The notes under the pieces are model-generated. The model saw only the letters and a list, made by a program, of their open reading frames with translations, had not been told where the DNA came from and did not search any database. From Planctomycetota bacterium (GTDB lineage: Bacteria > Planctomycetota > Phycisphaerae > WQYP01), in contig JAKAYZ010000205.1 in assembly GCA_021816165.1 (NCBI GenBank), positions 1-5,588 on the forward strand: a stretch of 5,588 nucleotides of DNA. The letters are read 5' to 3'. Both the position numbers and the translations under genes were made by a program. Shown piece by piece: positions 1-5,391 of the stretch. Position 1 is the first letter of the stretch. The number at the start of each line of letters is the position of its first letter.

Positions 1-25
1 ATCGTTGTACAAAGGGATGTGATCC

Positions 26-1042
26 GTGACTGCCCTGGGCGAGCAGAGCCAGAAGGTTGAACCATCACCGGCCCAGATGATGGACTGGTATCGACAAATG
101 GCCCTGATTCGGCAATTTGAGCTGCGTTGTGCGCAGTCTTACCAACAGCAGAAGATCGGCGGGTTCTGCCACTTATACGTGGGGCAGGAGGCGGTGGCCG
201 TGGGCAGCATTGCCGCCGTGCGTCCCACGGATTACATCATTACGGCCTACCGGGACCATGGCCATGCGATTGCCCGGGGGATGGATTGCGAATCGCTGTT
301 GGCGGAGCTTTATGGCAAGGCGTCCGGCTGTTCACACGGCAAGGGCGGGTCGATGCACTTTTTTGACCGGGAGAAAAACTTTTTCGGTGGCCACGCGATT
401 GTGGCCGGTCATATCCCGCTGGCAGTAGGGCTGGGCTGGGCGATCAAGTACCGCAAGGAAGATGGTGTGGTGCTGTGCTATTTCGGGGATGGAGCGATGA
501 ACCAGGGGGCCTTTCATGAGGCGTTGAACCTGGCGGGACTTTTCAAACTGCCAATAATTTTCATGGTGGAGAATAACGGCTACGGCATGGGCACCCATGT
601 GCAGCGGGCGTCGGCGGTGGTGGAACTCAAGCTGCGTACCGGAGATGCCTATGGGATTCCGGGCAAACATGTGGATGGAATGGATTGCCTGGCGATGTAC
701 GAGATGACGCTGGCGGCGGCGCAGTATTGCCGGGCGGGCCATGGGGCCTTGTTTATAGAGGTTAAAACCTATCGGTATCGGGGGCACAGCATGTCGGACC
801 CGCAGAAGTACCGCACACGGGAAGAGGTGGCCGGTTATCAGGAACACGATCCGATTGGTCGGCTGGAAAAGCTGATGCGTGCGAAAAACCTGCTTGATGA
901 CGCCAAGGTTCAGGCGATTAATAACGAAATTCACGCCCACGTGGAAGAGGCCCACCACCGGGCGGATGCGGCCCCGTTTCCCCAGACCCAAGATGTCTGG
1001 AAGGATGTTTACGCCAATCCTTATGGTCCTTACCAGCTTTGA
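26..1042 (+). CDS. pdhA: Pyruvate dehydrogenase E1 component, alpha subunit
   Basis: E1 alpha subunit (338 aa) of the cytoplasmic pyruvate dehydrogenase complex. With the beta subunit it uses thiamine diphosphate (ThDP) to decarboxylate pyruvate and pass the acetyl group to E2 lipoate. Visible E1-alpha signatures in order: YVGQEAVAVG (51-60), TAYRDHGHAIARG (73-85), GKGGSMHFF (105-113), GGHAIVAGHIPLAVGLG (121-137), the ThDP/Mg motif from GDG (154-156) to NN (183-184), and the loop YRYRGHSMSDPQKYR (249-263), which matches the phosphorylation loop of mitochondrial E1 alpha and carries its conserved His. Length fits the short bacterial E1-alpha type. The start is a GTG: AAAGGG at 11-16 lies nine bases upstream, and an in-frame ATG at 17 is followed at once by TGA. 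An ATG at residue 18 is a less likely alternative. pdhB follows after 60 bases, so the two are probably cotranscribed; the promoter lies left of the window. A branched-chain or acetoin dehydrogenase E1 alpha is the main alternative assignment. Confidence 0.93.
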   Translation: MTALGEQSQKVEPSPAQMMDWYRQMALIRQFELRCAQSYQQQKIGGFCHLYVGQEAVAVGSIAAVRPTDYIITAYRDHGHAIARGMDCESLLAELYGKASGCSHGKGGSMHFFDREKNFFGGHAIVAGHIPLAVGLGWAIKYRKEDGVVLCYFGDGAMNQGAFHEALNLAGLFKLPIIFMVENNGYGMGTHVQRASAVVELKLRTGDAYGIPGKHVDGMDCLAMYEMTLAAAQYCRAGHGALFIEVKTYRYRGHSMSDPQKYRTREEVAGYQEHDPIGRLEKLMRAKNLLDDAKVQAINNEIHAHVEEAHHRADAAPFPQTQDVWKDVYANPYGPYQL

Positions 1043-1102
1043 TGCGGACGCGGGTGGCGGCCGGGTGGTGGCAATATTTGTCCGTCCAGGAGATTACGTT
1101 TC

Positions 1103-2089
1103 ATGCCGGAAATTCAATTTAGAGAAGCTCTCAACCAGGCCATGTGCGAGGAAATGGACCGCGATCCGGATGTATTTTTGATCGGGGAGGAAGTGGCGGA
1201 GTATGATGGAGCGTACAAAGTTTCCCAGGGGATGCTGGCCCGCTATGGTCCCATGCGGGTGGTGGATTCACCGATTTCGGAAGCGGGTTTCGCGGGGTTG
1301 GGCGTGGGGGCGGCCATGGTGGGGATGAGGCCCATTGTGGAATTCATGACTTTTTCTTTTTCTCTGGTGGCGTTTGATCAGGTGGTGAACAACGCTCCCA
1401 AAATGCGGTACATGTCGGGTGGGCAGTTCAAAGTCCCCATTGTTTTCCGCGGGATTTCCGGAGCGGGCCAGCAGCTCGCGGCGACCCATTCCTGGACGGT
1501 CGATGCCCTTTATGCCCATGTGCCGGGGTTAAAAGTGGTGGTGCCCACCACACCCTACGAAGCCAAGGGGCTTTTGAAAACCGCGATACGTGATGACGAT
1601 CCGGTGATTTTTCTGGAAAATGAAGCCATGTATGGCCACCGCGGCGAAGTGCCGACGGAGGAATATCTGCTGCCCTTTGGCCAGGCGGATATCAAGCGTG
1701 AAGGTTCGCACTGTACCATTGTCGCCTGGGGACACGGTTGCCTGACGGCCATGGCTGCGGCGGAGCAATTGCACAAGGACCATGGCATTGAAGTGGAAAT
1801 TGTTGATCCGCGTTCACTGCGGCCCCTGGATATTGAAACGATTGCGGCCTCGGTGAAAAAGACCGGCTGCTGCGTTACCGTTGAAGAGGGTTATCCAACG
1901 TGCGGAATGGGGGCGGAAATCACCGCGCAGGTGCAGGAAAAGTGTTTTGACGATTTGGACCATCACATCATCCGCGTGGGGTCGCTGGATGTGCCGATGC
2001 CGTACAGCAAGGTACTGCTCAACCATGTGGTGCCGGGCGCCCAGCGCGTGGTGGACGCGGTCAAGCAGGCGGTTTATTTTCAAGGGTAG
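1103..2089 (+). CDS. pdhB: Pyruvate dehydrogenase E1 component, beta subunit
   Basis: E1 beta subunit (328 aa, normal for the family), forming an alpha2beta2 heterotetramer with the upstream product. The N-terminal pyrimidine-binding domain (about 1-180) shows FREALNQAMCEEMDRDPDVFLIGEEVAEYDGAYKV (6-40), DSPISEAGFAGLGVGAA (55-71) with the ThDP-activating glutamate E60, and the active-site region GAGQQLAATHSW with H129. The transketolase C-terminal domain (about 195-320) has VEIVDPRSLRPLD (231-243) and VTVEEGYPTCGMGAEI (258-273). No catalytic residue appears to be missing. The ATG is well placed behind AGGAGA at 1088-1093, nine bases upstream. The E2 gene (acetyltransferase with a lipoyl domain), which often follows in pdhABC operons, is not here, so E2 and E3 must be encoded elsewhere. 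The beta subunit of a related 2-oxoacid dehydrogenase is possible, but the motifs fit pyruvate best. Confidence 0.93.
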   Translation: MPEIQFREALNQAMCEEMDRDPDVFLIGEEVAEYDGAYKVSQGMLARYGPMRVVDSPISEAGFAGLGVGAAMVGMRPIVEFMTFSFSLVAFDQVVNNAPKMRYMSGGQFKVPIVFRGISGAGQQLAATHSWTVDALYAHVPGLKVVVPTTPYEAKGLLKTAIRDDDPVIFLENEAMYGHRGEVPTEEYLLPFGQADIKREGSHCTIVAWGHGCLTAMAAAEQLHKDHGIEVEIVDPRSLRPLDIETIAASVKKTGCCVTVEEGYPTCGMGAEITAQVQEKCFDDLDHHIIRVGSLDVPMPYSKVLLNHVVPGAQRVVDAVKQAVYFQG

Positions 2090-2187
2090 CAAGGCTATTG
2101 GCGCGGACTTGCGGGAACACGACCATTCCACACGATAAGACCAGTTCATCAGCGGCCGGGGTAGAGGGCCAGAACATTTCATTGTCC

Positions 2188-3579
2188 ATGCTGGAAAGAG
2201 TTTTTACGCTGGCCAAAGCGAAAATTCTGCGCGTGGAAAACAGTTGGAATCACCGGCAGGGAGCTCCGGTTTTTACGGTTCGTGGGAAGTACCAGGCCCG
2301 CGCCTGGACGCAGTGGACCCAGGGCTTTGAGTTCGGCATGGCCCTGCTGGCGTTTGACGCCACAGGTGATCAATCGCTGTTGGCCGGGGCGATGGCTAAC
2401 ATCCGCCGGTTTATGCCGGCACATGTGTCGCACCAGGGCGTGCATGATCATGGGTTTAACAATATCAGCACCTATGGCCACGGGCGGCGGCTGATGCGGG
2501 AAGGCAAAATCCCGCACAATGCGGCGGAAATGGAGCTGCTGGAATTGGCCCTCAAGGCCAGCGGCGCGGTTCAGGCCATGCGCTGGACCGCCATACCATC
2601 AGACCCCGCTGGGGCACCGGCGCGGCGCGATTCGGGCTATATTTATTCCTTTAACGGGCCGCATTCGCTGTTCAGTGATACCATTCGATCGGTGCGATCT
2701 TTGGTGCTTGCGTGGCAACTTGGCCATAGCCTCCAGAGTGAAAATGATGTGGCCATCAACCTGTTGGCGCGGGCCTTGCAGCATGGCCTGAACACGGCCC
2801 GGTTCAACGTCTATTATGGGCAGGGCCGCGATGCGTACGATACCGAGCCGGGACGGGTGGCCCATGAATCCATCTTCAATATCAACGATGGTCGATACCG
2901 CTGCCCTTCTTCGCAGCAGGGCTACTCGCCATTTACCACCTGGACGCGGGGACTGGCGTGGATCTTGCTGGGGTTTGCCGAGGAATTGGAATTTCTGGCC
3001 AGACTGGATAACAGTACGTGGCGGCTGCTGGGGCCGCTGGTGTTGCCCGGCCGGGCGGCGGCCACCGTGCGGGCCATGGTGACCGATGCGTTTCTTGGTG
3101 CCGCCCAAGCCACGGCGGATTGGTACATAAGCCACAGTTTTGCCGATGGCATGGTGTATTGGGACTCCGGCGCGCCGAATGTGCCGCGGCCGGTGGTTTA
3201 CGCGGGTACCACGGTGGATCCATGGACTGCGCCGGAACCGATTGATTCCAGTGCTGCGGCCATCGCCGGCCAGGGGTTTTTGCGTTTGGCAAAGTATCTT
3301 CATGGCTCCCAACCGCGGGCTGCGGCCCGCTATGCGGCCATGGCTCAGCGCATCGCCGTCACCCTGTTTTCCGAGCCTTACCTAAGCACTTCCGCTGGCC
3401 ATCAGGGGTTGATTTTGCACAGCGTGTACCATCGGCCCAACGGGTGGGATTACATTCCGCCCGGCCGCAAAATTCCCTGCGGCGAAAGCAGTATGTGGGG
3501 GGATTATCACGCCCTGGAACTGGCCCTGCTGCTGCTGCGTGAGCACACCGGCGGCAAATACGTAACGTTTTTTGACTAG
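2188..3579 (+). CDS. GH88-family unsaturated glucuronyl hydrolase-like protein
   Basis: Probable glycoside hydrolase of family 88 (463 aa from this ATG). Known members hydrate the 4,5-double bond of unsaturated uronic acids left by polysaccharide lyases, which releases the sugar. Residues from this start: W20 and G45-F47 in an early helix, HDHGFN (86-91) with D87 at the position of the first conserved aspartate, SLFSDTIRSVRSLVLAWQLG (160-179) with D164 at the place of the second (general acid/base), QGYSPFTTWTRGLAWILLGFAEEL (244-267) equivalent to the family's W-x-RG-x-AW block, VYWDSG (323-328), IDSSAAAIAGQGFLRLA (352-368) and CGESSMWGDYHALELALLLL (431-450). The order matches an (alpha/alpha)6 barrel. 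It is longer than typical UGLs (about 370-400 aa), with extra sequence around 131-155 and 275-305. No signal peptide or membrane segment is seen, so it is probably cytoplasmic. The start is uncertain: the frame stays open to a TTG at 2098 (+30 aa) and there is a TTG at 2182; no strong ribosome site decides. It lies 98 bases after pdhB on the same strand. Confidence 0.8.
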   Translation: MLERVFTLAKAKILRVENSWNHRQGAPVFTVRGKYQARAWTQWTQGFEFGMALLAFDATGDQSLLAGAMANIRRFMPAHVSHQGVHDHGFNNISTYGHGRRLMREGKIPHNAAEMELLELALKASGAVQAMRWTAIPSDPAGAPARRDSGYIYSFNGPHSLFSDTIRSVRSLVLAWQLGHSLQSENDVAINLLARALQHGLNTARFNVYYGQGRDAYDTEPGRVAHESIFNINDGRYRCPSSQQGYSPFTTWTRGLAWILLGFAEELEFLARLDNSTWRLLGPLVLPGRAAATVRAMVTDAFLGAAQATADWYISHSFADGMVYWDSGAPNVPRPVVYAGTTVDPWTAPEPIDSSAAAIAGQGFLRLAKYLHGSQPRAAARYAAMAQRIAVTLFSEPYLSTSAGHQGLILHSVYHRPNGWDYIPPGRKIPCGESSMWGDYHALELALLLLREHTGGKYVTFFD

Positions 3580-3660
3580 AAGCCTGGCGGCGGCGGTTCA
3601 TGGCATAAACACGCCCCGCCTGCGACCGTAAGGGGGCCAGGGTACTCGTTGCCGATAAAC

Positions 3661-4071
3661 TTAAACTTGATGAGTCGCCAATTTCAAGTGGCAATATTTC
3701 TCGGCCGCCTGGTAATGCCGAACGTTATTGGTCAGCAATGCGATATTATAACGGATGGCGGTGGCCGCGATCCATGCGTCGCCGGCGGAGATGGTCTGCC
3801 CCTTTTTTTGGCATTCCCCGGTTACCTGCGCCCAAGCCCACGCCAAATCGCGATGATAGGGGACGACAATGCACTTACGCAGTTCGGATTCCAACCGGGC
3901 GATTTGTTTCGATTGCCAATTCCGCACAACGGTCCACTTGAAAAGCTCCGCAACAGTTTGAAATGACAACACGATCTGGCAGTCACCTAGAAGCTCGATA
4001 AAACGCGGTGCCTCTTGGCTGTTCTTGAATAAGAAGCTCAATACATCAGTATCGACGACGATGCGGGTCAT
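3661..4071 (-). CDS. PIN-domain ribonuclease, VapC-like toxin
   Basis: Small (136 aa) PIN-domain protein, most like VapC toxins, which are Mg-dependent RNases that block translation when not held by their antitoxin. Seen in the sequence: the start MTRIVVDTDVLSFLF with D7 and D9, TVAELFKW with E42, and SAGDAWIAATAIRYNIALLTNNVRHY with D98. D7, E42 and D98 fit the three main PIN acidic positions; the fourth site, often Asp in TND-type motifs, is Asn here (TNN, 114-116), which some family members also show. The ATG at 4071 is preferred: GGAG at 4083-4080 sits eight bases upstream, the family consensus begins right there, and the codon overlaps the upstream stop as ATGA. An upstream in-frame ATG at 4101 would add ten low-complexity residues inside the neighbouring gene. 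It is the last gene of a leftward trio and converges on the GH88 gene. Function as a toxin is inferred from family and arrangement. Confidence 0.85.
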   Translation of the reverse strand: MTRIVVDTDVLSFLFKNSQEAPRFIELLGDCQIVLSFQTVAELFKWTVVRNWQSKQIARLESELRKCIVVPYHRDLAWAWAQVTGECQKKGQTISAGDAWIAATAIRYNIALLTNNVRHYQAAEKYCHLKLATHQV

Positions 4072-4430
4072 CGGTGGAGCTCCGCGTCCTGATCGCGCCA
4101 TTGCCGGAAGGCGACAGCAAAACCGTCGTCAAGGTCCTCGGGTGGCCAGGCACCGCTGATGCTGGCAACGTCTACTGCCGCGGGGACGTTCTGCGCCATG
4201 GCGAGCTGATCGAGCGAGTGCGCCCGCCAAAATCCATTGATGCCGTCAACAAGCTCGCCTCTTTGGGCGTTCAGGCCCCGCCACCGAATAATAATTGGCT
4301 CAGGGCCACTGGGGCGGCGCGCCGCCCCTTCAATGGGAGCCGGCGGGTCGTCGGAATAAGCGGGGCCCAACGGCTCAAATGGAAATTGTCCCACAACCTT
4401 GTAGTGCGTAAGTGTATTAACAGCAGTCAT
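4068..4430 (-). CDS. Small protein with antitoxin-like C-terminus, partner of the PIN toxin
   Basis: A 120-aa protein I cannot place in a named family. Residues 1-27 (MTAVNTLTHYKVVGQFPFEP onward) and the middle part (IIIRWRGLNAQRGELVDGIN, 46-65) do not look like the AbrB, ribbon-helix-helix, Phd or HTH domains usual in VapC antitoxins. The last third (SISGAWPPEDLDDGFAVAF, 90-108, then RQWRDQDAELHR) is acidic and has the G-x-W...aromatic/Arg tail seen in many VapB antitoxins, where this part fills the toxin's active site. The stop overlaps the PIN start by four bases (ATGA), a common antitoxin-toxin layout. The ATG at 4430 is chosen because GAGG (4443-4440) lies nine bases upstream; a GTG at 4445 would add five residues but overlaps that site. 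It lies 18 bases after the TIGR04255-like gene. Antitoxin role is inference; a role tied to the first gene of the operon is the alternative. Confidence 0.72.
   Translation of the reverse strand: MTAVNTLTHYKVVGQFPFEPLGPAYSDDPPAPIEGAARRPSGPEPIIIRWRGLNAQRGELVDGINGFWRAHSLDQLAMAQNVPAAVDVASISGAWPPEDLDDGFAVAFRQWRDQDAELHR
4080..4083 (-). promoter_or_regulatory. Ribosome binding site of the PIN gene
   Basis: GGAG on the - strand, eight bases before the ATG at 4071, lying inside the end of the upstream gene. It supports the short start and means the PIN gene need not depend only on translational coupling. Confidence 0.5.
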
Positions 4431-4439
4431 CACAACGTA

Positions 4440-4444
4440 CCTCA
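4440..4444 (-). promoter_or_regulatory. Ribosome binding site of the antitoxin-like gene
   Basis: TGAGG on the - strand, nine bases before the ATG at 4430. It decides the start: the GTG at 4445 would sit on top of this site. Confidence 0.55.
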
Positions 4445-4448
4445 CGGA

Positions 4449-5210
4449 TCATATTGTCGGCTCCAGCAGGGCAATCGTTTCCGGCTTTAGTATATCAAAA
4501 AAAAGTTCGTGGTTGGAATCATGCGCGGCGCCTAGCCGTGGTTCAAATCCGTTCCAGAATGGCCCCGATGGCGCGGGAAAAATGGTATCAATATCCATAA
4601 GAAGCCCTTCCGCAGTCGTAGAACCAGTTTGCACCTGTGCCGGGGCCAGCAGGGTGATGACCTGAATAAACTCGCCAGTGGCTATCTGCGACCGCACCTG
4701 CAGGGGTGAAAGGCCAAGATTATGGTTCGCCACCATGAAGGACCCTTTAAGCGGGCTTAGGTAGTCCGGGGCGCAGGCGGGAATCAGGTTCACATATTTC
4801 AACGAAAAACGTTCTATTGCCTCAATCAATCCGGTCGGCCGCACAACCTCGACGAGGTTCATAATCTCCGGCTTAAACTTTTCCCAACCGGCGTATGGCC
4901 GCCGACAATTTAACGCAATCGCACGCGGTCCGACCTGAATGTCGTAGCACGCATTTTCCTCTATACCGCTGGAGCGGAACATCGGCGTATAATTCAGAAT
5001 TGGCTGTTGCATTCGGGCGGCAAGCGGGATGTCGGCGGCGGGTAACCGCACAGGCGGGTTAAAACGATTCCGCATGTGATCGTAGATAATTCCAGAAAGC
5101 AGGTTTTCGGCCGTTTCAGCGGTGCTTTGGAAGCGCAACTCCCACACCGCCTCGAGCAGAGGCTCTTTCCCCAGGCGCCTGGGTGTTGTTTTTTTTGTCT
5201 GCGGCAGCAT
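4449..5210 (-). CDS. TIGR04255-family protein of unknown function
   Basis: A 253-aa protein matching, by motif order, the sporadically distributed bacterial family TIGR04255, whose biochemical role is not known. Visible hallmarks: an early EPLLEAVWELRFQS (16-29), GWEKFKPEI (108-116), IERFSLKYVNLI (132-143) matching the family's R-F-x-x-[RK]-Y-x-N core, GLLMDIDTIF (202-211), and the closing LGAAHDSNHELFFDIL followed by KPE (226-244). There is no signal peptide or membrane segment, so it is probably cytoplasmic. Basic residues cluster at the N-terminus (KK at 6-7, RR at 11-12). The ATG has GGAAG (5220-5216) five bases upstream. Eight consecutive A's on the coding strand (codons 5-8, + coordinates 5189-5196) could permit slippage close to the start. 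It is the first of three leftward genes, followed after 18 bases by the small antitoxin-like gene and then the PIN gene, so a shared transcript is likely. Patchy family distribution suggests horizontal transfer. Confidence 0.8.
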   Translation of the reverse strand: MLPQTKKTTPRRLGKEPLLEAVWELRFQSTAETAENLLSGIIYDHMRNRFNPPVRLPAADIPLAARMQQPILNYTPMFRSSGIEENACYDIQVGPRAIALNCRRPYAGWEKFKPEIMNLVEVVRPTGLIEAIERFSLKYVNLIPACAPDYLSPLKGSFMVANHNLGLSPLQVRSQIATGEFIQVITLLAPAQVQTGSTTAEGLLMDIDTIFPAPSGPFWNGFEPRLGAAHDSNHELFFDILKPETIALLEPTI

Positions 5211-5215
5211 AGGTA

Positions 5216-5220
5216 CTTCC
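5216..5220 (-). promoter_or_regulatory. Ribosome binding site of the TIGR04255-like gene
   Basis: GGAAG on the - strand, five bases before the ATG at 5210, directly after an A9 run. It supports this ATG as the start. Confidence 0.55.
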
Positions 5221-5242
5221 TATTTTTTTTTCCAGCCTTGGT

Positions 5243-5248
5243 ATTCTA
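5243..5248 (-). promoter_or_regulatory. Possible -10 box of the three-gene operon
   Basis: TAGAAT on the - strand, 32 bases before the ATG at 5210, differs from TATAAT at one position. No good -35 hexamer is found at 16-18 bases upstream (CTCGCA at 17), where the inverted repeat lies instead, so an activator or a non-standard sigma factor would be needed if it is real. Plausible only from position and AT-rich surroundings. Confidence 0.3.
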
Positions 5249-5258
5249 TCGGACTTTT

Positions 5259-5276
5259 TAGAACATGCGAGTTCTA
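5259..5276. promoter_or_regulatory. Perfect inverted repeat, candidate operator
   Basis: TAGAAC-N6-GTTCTA, a perfect 6-bp dyad with a 6-base spacer, centred about 57 bases upstream of the TIGR04255-like start and covering the -35 zone of the possible promoter. Its shape suits binding by a dimeric regulator, for instance the cassette's own proteins. The GAAC...GTTC core recalls some LexA boxes, but the spacing differs from the four-base Gram-positive type, so I do not assign it. A chance palindrome is possible. Confidence 0.4.
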
Positions 5277-5329
5277 TCCAGATTAACGGGCCGATCCGGT
5301 AGATTACACCGATCACGGGCTACGCGGGT

Positions 5330-5361
5330 GAGTGGCGCGGGGGAATTGAACTACCACACTC
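5330..5361 (-). other. Domain VI-like arm after the domain V hairpin
   Basis: On the - strand, GAGTG (5361-5357) can pair with CACTC (5334-5330), enclosing an AT-rich loop. Its location five bases after the domain V-like hairpin is that of the branch-point arm. The inner stem is poor and no clear bulged adenosine is seen on the 3' side, again in keeping with an inactive relic. Confidence 0.3.
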
Positions 5362-5366
5362 CCGCA

Positions 5367-5391
5367 GAACCGGACGGGAGCGTCTCGGCTC
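5367..5391 (-). ncRNA. Group II intron domain V-like hairpin
   Basis: On the - strand GAGCCG and CGGTTC form six pairs, then after one unpaired A, GACG pairs with CGTC around a CTCC loop. The outer stem with its AGC triad and CGGTTC partner is the signature of group II domain V. Normal domain V is about 34 bases with a GAAA-type loop; this one is 25 with the upper stem shortened, which suggests decay. Confidence 0.4.

Noticed and set aside
332..991. Open frame of 219 codons on the - strand inside pdhA
   Set aside because: It lies fully opposite a gene with clear E1-alpha motifs, and its translation is rich in H, R and P without recognisable domains; a reverse-frame shadow.
2599..3312. Open frame of 237 codons on the - strand inside the GH88 gene
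   Set aside because: Opposite well-conserved GH88 blocks, with an Arg/Pro-rich composition typical of antisense frames in GC-rich genes.
3583..3641. Terminator between the convergent GH88 and PIN genes
   Set aside because: CCTGGC (3583-3588) can pair with GCCAGG (3636-3641) and GGCGG with CCGCC inside it, but the loop is long and no T run follows on either strand, so a terminator is not supported.
3649..3966. Open frame of 105 codons on the + strand opposite the PIN gene
   Set aside because: The - strand frame shows the PIN acidic residues in order, so the + frame is a shadow.
4074..4490. Open frame of 138 codons on the + strand opposite the antitoxin-like gene
   Set aside because: The - strand reading has good ribosome sites, an ATGA overlap with the PIN gene and tight spacing on both sides; the + reading has none of these.
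5259..5276. LexA (SOS) box
   Set aside because: The GAAC...GTTC half-sites are there but separated by six bases, not the four of the Gram-positive consensus, and nothing else ties the operon to DNA damage; kept only as an unassigned dyad.
5327..5361. tRNA-like T-arm (TTCAATTCC on the - strand)
   Set aside because: The flanking bases do not form a 5-bp T stem, and no anticodon arm, D arm or acceptor stem can be found in the right places.
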